Below are positions 24,625 to 31,099 of a DNA stretch of 31,099 nt, one piece after another. Positions within the stretch are counted from its first letter, which is position 1. Every line of letters begins with the position of its first letter. This stretch comes from DBFJGL01 sp048394785 (GTDB lineage Bacteria > Bacillota > Clostridia > Christensenellales > CAG-917), in the NCBI GenBank assembly GCA_048394785.1, contig DBFJGL010000023.1:1-31099 (forward strand). Reading direction: 5' to 3'. A model generated the notes under the pieces. It ran no database searches, had not been told where the DNA came from, and saw nothing but the letters and a program-made list of their open reading frames with translations. The translations under genes and the position numbers were made by a program.

Positions 24625-24653
24625 AGTTTAACATCCGTATGTTAAATGCGCAA
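24625..24653 (-). promoter_or_regulatory. Putative promoter of the dehydrogenase, giving a leaderless mRNA
   Basis: On the minus strand TTGCGC (24653-24648) and TAAACT (24630-24625) are 17 bases apart. The expected start, 7 bases after the -10 box, is the A of the ATG at 24618. The -10 match is only moderate. Confidence 0.45.
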
Positions 24654-24856
24654 CAAAATCCTTATTTTTCAAGGTTTTATATTGTTTTAATATATAGGTT
24701 TATAATTGATATATGGAGATAATAGTAAATAAATGCGAAATTGCGGCGCGGCATAACGCTGTGCACCGTTTAAGCGGTATACAAATCAAGCACTGCGGTT
24801 TCGACAGCGAACGGCACAATCCGCACTTACGGTAAATAAAGAAACTTTTAGGCGCA

Positions 24857-24885
24857 TTGACACGCCTGATGTGGTAAGATATAAT
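24857..24885 (+). promoter_or_regulatory. Perfect consensus promoter of the large lipoprotein gene
   Basis: TTGACA (24857-24862) and TATAAT (24880-24885) are separated by 17 bases, the full sigma-A consensus. A GGCG/CGCC inverted repeat (24851-24854 and 24863-24866) brackets the -35 box and may be an operator. The AT-rich stretch around 24660-24730 upstream holds no gene. Confidence 0.8.
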
Positions 24886-24921
24886 CAAAGTGTGTGCGAG
24901 CAATCGCGCAAGGAGGTATTT

Positions 24922-27426
24922 ATGAAAAAATTCGACGTTAAAAAGCTGCTCGTTGCAATGCTTGCGTTGATAATGGTTTTCGCGCTTGTTGCCTGCAACA
25001 ACGAAAAGGGCGACAACAACGGCGGTAACGGCGGAAACGGCGGCGGAGGCGGAGAAACCACCAACGCAATGGCTGCCAAAGAATATTTCAACGGTTTGTG
25101 GGAATCAACCAAATCGCTCGGCGATACGACAATCGCAGCAACCGACGATTTCAAGATTGACCTTGATTTGGGCATAACCATACAGACCAGAAAGAATTCC
25201 GGCAACACGGTTGCCGACAGTTTCGATTTGGGCGTTAAGCTGTCCTTGGTTATGGACAGAGACACTCAGGAGAATTCTGCCGTAAAAGCGACTCTTTACA
25301 ATCAGACTACGGGCGACGAATGGCTGACCGCTTATTATTTCCTCAAAGACGCGAATTATATTTACGTCGATTTTGACGGACAGCACATAAAGGTCGGTTT
25401 CGACACCGGTTGGAATGATACGTATACAGCCACGGTCAAGGCGTTTATAGAGCAAGCGTTAACGGTAAACGGACAGTCTACGAGCATTGACGCAATCCTC
25501 GACGCCGTGTTTGACGGAATGGGCGAAACTTGGACTCTCAACAATATCCTGAACAACGTCATCAAGATTTTCGGCATTGATTTGGAAACCGAATTAAGCA
25601 AGCCCGAAATTCAAAATGTTTTGAGTTTGCTCGGAATCAGTGCGGAAGCAATTTTGCCGGGAGAAGGTCAGCCTGTTGACATTCAAAGCATTCTCAATAC
25701 GTTGGCTGATGCGCTCGGAAGCTTTTTGGGAAAAGGCGACAAGCCCTTCTATTATGAAACCACGGCGGACGGCAATCGTATCAACGTATTCGACATAAAC
25801 GTAAACTTAATTGCCGGCATGTTGAACGAGTTGTTAAACTTTGATTTACTGTCTGCTAATGATATCTTCAAAATCGGTTATGAAATCAACGCCGAAAAGG
25901 ACATAGAAAGCCTTATTATCGAGCTCGGTCTTAAGAATTTCGTTTCGGGCGGCAAGCTCGACGTCAATGCGGTATATCCTTATGCAATCGTACGCATAAA
26001 CGAAATGGATATCGAGCCCATCAAGGCGGCTTCCGATGCGGACGAACAGGCGGGCGGCGCGCTGACCTCTCTTGCGGACACACAGAAAGCTCTTGATTTC
26101 AAAGCGGCGCAGTATAAGTCCGAGTTCAATCTCGAGGCGGAATTTACGGCAAAACTCGCAGGTTTGAAAGTTGCGGGATTTAACGTCAACGGCAATTATT
26201 CTCTCAAAGCAAACATATCCGTTGACTTGCTTGAAAAAGACGCCGCGGCAAACGGAACCAAGATGCTTTTGCAGCTCAAAAAGGACGATGCGCTGCTTGC
26301 GGAGGCAACCTTTAACAAGGGTGTGCTGACGCTCAGAATAACCGCCGATGAGTTTGCGAAAAAACTGTCCGGAGTGCTTTATGAAACCTTCTACGCACAA
26401 TTATATCAAGGACTGTTCAACTTGATAAATGACGCGGACACGGTAGCGTATTTCGGCAGCCTTATCGACTCCGCTTGGGGTACGGGCAGCAAAGAGATAA
26501 CGCTTGGCGAAAAAACTTATATGCTCGGCGGAACTTTGAAAGAAGGCGAAATTACGGTTGGACTCGAATTGAACCTCGTGCAGATGATTTATAGTCTCAC
26601 CAAAGCCGAGTGGACGGAGTCCGAAACTCCCGTTGCTCTGTCGCAAAATGCCGCCGACTATGTTCTGTACAAAACAGTAAACAACAAGGATTATTACATG
26701 CTCAAAGACGCGAATATAATGGGGCACGAAATAGATTATTCTAACCTTATTAAAACCATAGTCGGCGCGTTTACTGCAAACGCAACCGAAGGCTCTTTCG
26801 GCATAGATAAAATCGAAAATCTCGGCACAATGCTTAACTCCGTTCTTAAAGCCGTACCTGCGGCAACATATACTAAAAATGCAGACGAAAATTATGTCGC
26901 AAGCGGCACGAACGTAGTACCGGCAGGCGATTATAACTTCGGTCAAGATAAAATGAAGGGCGTGTTGGCGTATATATTCAGCACAAGCCAATATTGCATC
27001 GACCAGGCAATCGGCATAGGTATTTTAGATGCGGGCACGACTGTCAATAACATAACGTATAAGGAAGCGAAAGAAATGTACGATTATATTACGGGAGTCA
27101 AGACTTATGCGGATTATCAAACAGACACGACAAAAACCGATAAGGTTACCGAAGATAAGTTTAACGAAGCAATCGGCACATACGTTACCGCTCAGATTGC
27201 CGAGTATTTCGCAGGCTCCGCGTTTATCGACACCGCGAATCCGTTAAACACCATCAACAAGCTGGAGAACGCCGTGTTCAACGGCATCACCGTCAGCTTG
27301 AAGGACGGTCTCGAAATTAAGACGGGCGTTGCGATAGGCGGAAGCAGTATCGATTTCGGCTTCTCCGTAAACCTTAAAGACGCAAGCACGTTCCCCGAAC
27401 ACGACGCGTTCAATACTGCGGAATAA
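24922..27426 (+). CDS. Large lipoprotein of unknown function
   Basis: This is an 834-residue lipoprotein. The start at 24922 is set by the ideal AAGGAGGT (24910-24917) and a clean signal peptide ending in L-V-A|C (Cys25). An in-frame ATG 51 bases upstream lies within the promoter and is rejected. A Gly/Asn linker follows at about 30-43. The remainder is a long extracytoplasmic region of alternating amphipathic helices and strands, with no recognised enzymatic motif. Two stretches of similar character (NNILNNVIKIFGIDLETEL and NLGTMLNSVLKA) hint at internal duplication but this is not clear. The perfect promoter and ribosome site imply strong expression, so this is likely an abundant surface protein. 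It is transcribed alone and ends with a good terminator. Confidence 0.85.
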   Translation: MKKFDVKKLLVAMLALIMVFALVACNNEKGDNNGGNGGNGGGGGETTNAMAAKEYFNGLWESTKSLGDTTIAATDDFKIDLDLGITIQTRKNSGNTVADSFDLGVKLSLVMDRDTQENSAVKATLYNQTTGDEWLTAYYFLKDANYIYVDFDGQHIKVGFDTGWNDTYTATVKAFIEQALTVNGQSTSIDAILDAVFDGMGETWTLNNILNNVIKIFGIDLETELSKPEIQNVLSLLGISAEAILPGEGQPVDIQSILNTLADALGSFLGKGDKPFYYETTADGNRINVFDINVNLIAGMLNELLNFDLLSANDIFKIGYEINAEKDIESLIIELGLKNFVSGGKLDVNAVYPYAIVRINEMDIEPIKAASDADEQAGGALTSLADTQKALDFKAAQYKSEFNLEAEFTAKLAGLKVAGFNVNGNYSLKANISVDLLEKDAAANGTKMLLQLKKDDALLAEATFNKGVLTLRITADEFAKKLSGVLYETFYAQLYQGLFNLINDADTVAYFGSLIDSAWGTGSKEITLGEKTYMLGGTLKEGEITVGLELNLVQMIYSLTKAEWTESETPVALSQNAADYVLYKTVNNKDYYMLKDANIMGHEIDYSNLIKTIVGAFTANATEGSFGIDKIENLGTMLNSVLKAVPAATYTKNADENYVASGTNVVPAGDYNFGQDKMKGVLAYIFSTSQYCIDQAIGIGILDAGTTVNNITYKEAKEMYDYITGVKTYADYQTDTTKTDKVTEDKFNEAIGTYVTAQIAEYFAGSAFIDTANPLNTINKLENAVFNGITVSLKDGLEIKTGVAIGGSSIDFGFSVNLKDASTFPEHDAFNTAE

Positions 27427-27466
27427 GCAAGTCGATTTTACGACAAACGACGATAAGTCAAATCAC

Positions 27467-27491
27467 AAACCCCTCGCAAGAGGGGTTTTGT
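27467..27491 (+). terminator. Terminator of the large lipoprotein gene
   Basis: A nine-pair stem AAACCCCTC/GAGGGGTTT (27467-27475 with 27480-27488) closes a GCAA tetraloop and runs into a short T-run. It lies 40 bases after the stop codon. Confidence 0.85.
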
Positions 27492-27520
27492 ATTTGAATT
27501 TCTATTGCCGCCCCGCGCGA

Positions 27521-27643
27521 GTTATGTTGCGCGCTTTGCGCTTCACTCTTAATCGCACGCGGTTTTGCCGGGCATAAGTTATTGTCGCCTATTTAGGGGA
27601 TTGCTTCGTCACTTTGCATTCGCTCCGTTCCTCGCAATGACAC
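27521..27643 (+). repeat. Interspersed repeat, direct copy A
   Basis: This 123-base unit begins GTTATGTTGCGCG and ends CGCAATGACAC. It contains TTTAGGGGATTGCTTCGTC. It is highly similar along its length to copy B (27725-27846). No coding frame is evident. It belongs with the GTCATTGCGAG-type repeats in the rest of this gap. Confidence 0.75.
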
Positions 27644-27724
27644 GCTCGAAAATTGTTACGCTCGCATTATTGTGACGGTGCCACAATATAACTCGCTCCT
27701 GAAATTTTCTCGCATTCCGCGTGC

Positions 27725-27846
27725 GTTATGTTGCGCGTATTGCGCTTCACGCTTAATCGCACGCGGGTGACTGTGTATAAGTTATCGTCGCCTGTTTAGG
27801 GGATTGCTTCGTCGTTTTCGCAAGCTCAAACTTCTCGCAATGACAC
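27725..27846 (+). repeat. Interspersed repeat, direct copy B
   Basis: A second copy of the unit at 27521-27643, in the same orientation and about 204 bases downstream. Its first 45 bases differ from copy A by only a few substitutions, as do TTAGGGGATTGCTTCGTC and CTCGCAATGACAC at the other end. The middle varies. A short extra CTCGCAATGACAG remnant lies at 27871-27883. Confidence 0.75.
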
Positions 27847-27943
27847 CATATTCAAAGTTCTATGCGGTTTCTCGCAATGACAGAGATGCTATAAGCTATT
27901 TAATCGGATAAATCAAACGCAATTCGGTATGCCTAGCCACCTG

Positions 27944-28066
27944 ACGTGTCACTGCGAGCGAAGCGCGGCAGTCCCCTAAACAGGAACGGACAAATATTAT
28001 CAATATAAATAACCTGACCTCTGCATATGGGACTGCCACGTCACCCCGTTTCTCGCAGTGACACGT
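27944..28066. repeat. Palindromic repeat element with 15-bp terminal inverted repeats
   Basis: ACGTGTCACTGCGAG (27944-27958) is a perfect inverted repeat of 28052-28066. Inside, GGCAGTCCC (27967-27975) pairs with GGGACTGCC (28029-28037). The left arm contains CCCCTAAACAGG, the reverse complement of part of copies A and B. The 123-base length and inverted ends resemble a non-autonomous MITE-like element. No transposase is present. Confidence 0.7.
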
Positions 28067-28074
28067 TAAATTGC

Positions 28075-28128
28075 TGTGTCATTGCGAGCATTGCCTGCAA
28101 TGCGCGGCAATCTCCTAAGCAGAGGACG
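28075..28128 (-). repeat. Half copy of the same repeat family
   Basis: The stretch GTGTCATTGCGAGC ... CGGCAATCTCCTAAGCAG matches the left arm of the palindromic element at 27944-28066 but has no right arm. It directly follows that element. Confidence 0.6.
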
Positions 28129-28199
28129 TTATCTTATACTCAGGTTGGCGAGAACTTTGCCGCGTAGGCTCTGAACCGAACCCTTGCTTTGCGATTTGC

Positions 28200-28228
28200 T
28201 TGATATTGTGCCGTAAAACGGATATAAT
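28200..28228 (+). promoter_or_regulatory. Promoter of the M28-like membrane protein operon
   Basis: TTGATA (28200-28205) and TATAAT (28223-28228) are separated by 17 bases. The ribosome site AAAGGAG (28243-28249) and the ATG at 28255 follow. It lies just after the repeat tract. Confidence 0.75.
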
Positions 28229-28254
28229 TATTAAAAAGCCGTAAAGGAGCGACG

Positions 28255-29604
28255 ATGAAAGCGTTTGATTTTGACAAAAGCATACTCGACAGAGAGGAGC
28301 TTGCAATAGGCGGTGAATTCATTTCGGAGTTTTCGTCCGCTATGCGCGACGGCGGTTCCGGGCTTACGGGTTCGGAAGGAGAAACGTCGTGCGCGAGAAC
28401 CATACGCGACAGAATACAGTCCGAAAGCGGCGAAAAAGCGCGGCTCGAAGCATATCGCGCTTATCCTTTGGTGGGCAGAGGCGCGTTTCCGCTTATAGGC
28501 ATTTGGTACGCGTTTTCGCTGTTGCTTTATTTCGTATCTTTTGCGGGCGGAAGGCTTGCGGGAATTTTGCTTACCGCACTGTCGGTGTTTGTTTTTCTGT
28601 CGGGAGGAGTCGCGCTCGGAGCGGTATTTCTCGGAGGAGGAAAACTCAAAAAATTATTCAACACCAAGGTCAGTTACAACGTAGTGTCGGAGCACAAGCC
28701 CGAAAAGGCAACAGAAAACGAAAAAACGGTCATAATCTGCGCAAATCACGACTCGGTAATGGGCAGTTATATTTCCGATTTTTCGCTGTCGAGAAAACTT
28801 GCGTTCATACTTGCGCCCGTAACCGTATTGCTGTTTTTGACTTGCGCGATAATAAAGATGGCGATAGGAGCGGATACCGCCGCAAAAATCTCGGTGCTCA
28901 GCATAATACCCGCGCTGGCGGGCGTGGCCGGTATTCTTGCGATGGTCACGCATTTTTCTCCGTTTGAACAGCATTCCCGCCCCAATAACGGAATAAGCGT
29001 ATCCACGGCAATGGCGGCATACTGCTATTTTACCGAAAATCCCGAGCTGATACCCGACGGCGTAAGGCTTGTATTTGCGTCGTTCGGCGGAGAAAACTCC
29101 GCTCACGGCGGCTCGGCGGCGTTCTGTGCGGCGCACCCCGAGTTCAAGGACGCGGAAGTGATTGCGCTGGGCAGTATCGAAAGCGGCAGGTTCAGAATAG
29201 CGGAATACGACGCTTTGCGGAAAATATCCTTTTCCACGCCTATGGTATCCGCGGTAAGGTCGGCGGCGCACGAGCAGGATATTGACCTCGAAACGATGGG
29301 CAGGGACGGGTTCAAACAAAAATTTAACGCATTGCACGGTTATATTTCAAATTCTTTCGCGAGGTCGGGCATTGCGTCCGCAACGCTTTTCGCAAAAGAT
29401 TACGGCGACGGCGGCGAGGGTTTGGACAGAAGCGATATAGAGTGTTTGCTTGCCCTCACTGTCGGCAGCGTCAAAAAGCTTTTTGCAACAAGCGCGCCCG
29501 TAAAGGATGCGGAGGCGAAACAGGTCGTCGAACCCGAAGATAATGAAGATAAAGATAACGGCGAAAACAACGATACAAATCAATTTGTAGTACTTGACGA
29601 ATAA
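28255..29604 (+). CDS. Membrane protein with a degenerate M28 (aminopeptidase Y-type) peptidase fold
   Basis: This 449-residue protein opens with SGLTGSEGETSCARTIRDRI (35-54), like the G-S-E-G-E helix of M28 zinc peptidases. It carries four membrane segments (about 78-97, 102-126, 182-203, 212-232) inserted in and around the fold. Of the expected zinc ligands, only the first His-x-D (H165-D166 in ANHDS) is kept. The usual D-N pair is N244-N245 (RPNNGIS), the E-E pair is E280-N281 (GGENSAHGGS), the S-D-H is S365-N366-S367 (YISNSFARSG), and the last His is lacking. I infer a pseudo-peptidase, perhaps a binding or regulatory protein. The C-terminal 35 residues are acidic and disordered. A PfoR-like transporter gene follows 12 bases downstream. 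Confidence 0.75.
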   Translation: MKAFDFDKSILDREELAIGGEFISEFSSAMRDGGSGLTGSEGETSCARTIRDRIQSESGEKARLEAYRAYPLVGRGAFPLIGIWYAFSLLLYFVSFAGGRLAGILLTALSVFVFLSGGVALGAVFLGGGKLKKLFNTKVSYNVVSEHKPEKATENEKTVIICANHDSVMGSYISDFSLSRKLAFILAPVTVLLFLTCAIIKMAIGADTAAKISVLSIIPALAGVAGILAMVTHFSPFEQHSRPNNGISVSTAMAAYCYFTENPELIPDGVRLVFASFGGENSAHGGSAAFCAAHPEFKDAEVIALGSIESGRFRIAEYDALRKISFSTPMVSAVRSAAHEQDIDLETMGRDGFKQKFNALHGYISNSFARSGIASATLFAKDYGDGGEGLDRSDIECLLALTVGSVKKLFATSAPVKDAEAKQVVEPEDNEDKDNGENNDTNQFVVLDE

Positions 29605-29616
29605 AGGGAGAGGAGT

Positions 29617-30921
29617 ATGTCGGATAATACTGAAAACGAGGGCATAATCGACAATCGTGAAGAAAGCGTCGAAAGCGAGTTCCGTTCCGAGCCGAATGTT
29701 GAGGAGAGAAGGGAATGTGCGGACGGTAAAAATAACGGCGCGGGCGAAACCGACGCGCAATCTAATGAAGAAGTCAGCGGCGGCGCACCCGTCGGCGGCG
29801 GGAAAAAGGTCGTTGCCGTACTGAAAAAATACTTCAAAAGATATTTTATAGACGCATTTACGGGTATGGCTCAGGGGTTGTTCTGCACGCTTATCGCAGG
29901 CACAATTCTTGCGCAGATTGCAGGTTGGATAAGCGGTTCGGGGACGGAAGCCGGCGTTGCCGTGGGCACGTTTGTCAATGCGGTTGCAAGCATCGCTAAA
30001 ATGCTTATGGGCGCAGGAATAGGCGTGGGAATAGCAAATGCGCTGAAAGCTCCCAAACTCGTTATGTTTACCGCGGCGGTTACGGGACTTGCAGGCGCGT
30101 TCGCGGACAAAATCATCGCAGGCGCGTTTGCGGCAAGTTTTGCTCCCGGAAATCCGATCGGCGCATACGTCGTCGCCGTAATCACGGTGGAGCTCGGACT
30201 GCTTCTGTCGGGAAAAACCAAGGTTGATATTGTGGTTATTCCGCTTTCGATGATGACAGCGGCAATGCTTGCTTTGTATATATCCTGGCCGTTTATACAG
30301 TTCGTAAATATAATCGGCGAGGGCGTTGCGCTCGCTACAATGGCGACCCCCGCGGTAATGGGCATTATAGTTTCCGCGGTTATGGGTATTCTGCTTACGC
30401 TGCCCACCTCCTCCGCGGCGATATGGGTTGCGATTGCTACTCCCGTGCTCGCGCTCGGGGCAGGCAACGAAATGTACGACGCGATGTTGCTTGCCGGCGG
30501 CGCGGCGGTCACGGGCTGCGCGTGTCAAATGGTCGGTTTTGCGGTGCAGAGTTTCCGCGAAAACAAATGGGGAGGGCTCATTGCTCAGGGTTTGGGCACG
30601 AGTATGCTGCAAATCCCCAACCTTATGCGCCATCCGCAAATTCTTATACCGCCGATTATCGCAAGCGCGATAGCGGGTCCCATAGCCACTTGTGCTTTCG
30701 GACTTCGCTGCAACGCCTCCGGCGGCGGAATGGGAACGTCGGGGCTCGTGGGCGTTTTTACGACGATAGAGTCGAGCGCAGGAGTGATAGAAGATTGGAA
30801 AATCGGACTTGGAATTACGATATGCTTTGTGGTCATTCCCGTAGTCGTGTGCGTCGCAATAAGCGAGTTAATGCGCAAAAAAGGGTGGATTAAACCCGAT
30901 TATATGAAACTTGAACTGTAA
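29617..30921 (+). CDS. PTS EIIC-type / PfoR-like membrane protein
   Basis: This 434-residue polytopic protein has about nine membrane segments, small-residue-rich helices (GAGIGVGIANAL, ATPVLALGAGNEMYDAMLLAGG) and the conserved loop ISWPFIQ, followed by GVALATMATPAVMG. It resembles the PTS_EIIC_2 family, which includes PfoR of Clostridium perfringens. The C-terminus GWIKPDYMKLEL fits that family. Residues 1-60 are an acidic, Gly/Ser/Asn-rich tail unusual for the family. No EIIA or EIIB domain is seen, so whether it transports sugars is unclear; some relatives are annotated as regulators or general transporters. The ribosome site AGGGAG (29605-29610) is well spaced from the ATG. It is co-transcribed with the M28-like gene. 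Confidence 0.8.
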   Translation: MSDNTENEGIIDNREESVESEFRSEPNVEERRECADGKNNGAGETDAQSNEEVSGGAPVGGGKKVVAVLKKYFKRYFIDAFTGMAQGLFCTLIAGTILAQIAGWISGSGTEAGVAVGTFVNAVASIAKMLMGAGIGVGIANALKAPKLVMFTAAVTGLAGAFADKIIAGAFAASFAPGNPIGAYVVAVITVELGLLLSGKTKVDIVVIPLSMMTAAMLALYISWPFIQFVNIIGEGVALATMATPAVMGIIVSAVMGILLTLPTSSAAIWVAIATPVLALGAGNEMYDAMLLAGGAAVTGCACQMVGFAVQSFRENKWGGLIAQGLGTSMLQIPNLMRHPQILIPPIIASAIAGPIATCAFGLRCNASGGGMGTSGLVGVFTTIESSAGVIEDWKIGLGITICFVVIPVVVCVAISELMRKKGWIKPDYMKLEL

Positions 30922-31055
30922 TTCGCCGAGCCGCAGGATAAATGCGGCGCGACTGATTGTTAAAGATAATGCCTAAATACAAGGCGACCGCAAGACGCTT
31001 ACGTGCGGCAATGCTTTTATAAATGGCTAACGTAAACAGTTGTTTAATGAAGGAA

Positions 31056-31087
31056 AACCGCGGAAAATCTTTTCCGCGGTTGCTTTT
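31056..31087 (+). terminator. Terminator of the final operon
   Basis: A 12-pair stem AACCGCGGAAAA/TTTTCCGCGGTT (31056-31067 with 31070-31081) is followed by GCTTTTT. The 134 bases between the stop codon at 30921 and this stem contain only a weak GCCGCA/TGCGGC inverted repeat (30930-30948). Confidence 0.85.
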
Positions 31088-31099
31088 TGACAAAGATTT

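Noticed and set aside
27521..28128. Possible CRISPR array
   Set aside because: The repeats are long, few, irregularly spaced and in both orientations, and no cas genes are nearby.
29347..30639. A 430-codon minus-strand open frame
   Set aside because: It is antisense to the M28-like and PfoR-like genes, which have good ribosome sites, membrane helices and family motifs.

Overview
The window looks like a chromosomal segment from a Gram-positive bacterium of the Bacillota (Clostridia-like, probably uncultured). The evidence is strong AGGAGG-type ribosome sites, sigma-A-like promoters (TTGACA/TATAAT at 17 bp), lipoproteins with an L-V-A-C lipobox, and a type IV pilus locus with no PilQ secretin or PilP. 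The exact lineage cannot be fixed from the sequence alone. No rRNA, tRNA, CRISPR array or transposase was recognised.

Layout. Positions 1-448 are non-coding, with one very stable hairpin. Then comes glmM (449-1792), facing a divergently transcribed membrane protein of unknown function (3595-1946, minus). The core is a type IV pilus locus (3814-16541) with two to three transcription units. The first is pilC, pilM, pilN, pilO, a giant 1125-residue pilin-like protein, two minor prepilins and prepilin peptidase pilD. The second, behind its own promoter, starts with the extension ATPase pilB and runs into three tandem pilins. Next are trxB (minus), then asnS-asnA-aspS, which couple asparagine synthesis to Asn/Asp tRNA charging. 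After these come a beta-propeller-like lipoprotein, a short-chain dehydrogenase (minus), and an 834-residue lipoprotein. A non-coding tract of about 0.8 kb (27427-28254) is full of GTCATTGCGAG-type repeats. The window ends with a two-gene operon: a membrane protein with a degenerate M28 peptidase fold, and a PTS EIIC/PfoR-like membrane protein.

How the genes work together. PilB powers assembly on the PilC platform. PilM, PilN and PilO form the alignment complex. PilD cleaves the prepilins at K-K-G|F-T-L sites. The three tandem pilins are fibre candidates. The 1125-residue protein lacks Glu at +5, like GspK, and is a candidate tip or adhesin subunit. No PilT retraction ATPase is present in the window.

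The least ordinary items are the giant GspK/PilX-like protein, a 125-residue hydrophilic insertion inside the prepilin peptidase, the M28 pseudo-peptidase paired with a PfoR-like transporter, the repeat tract, and two genes that look leaderless.
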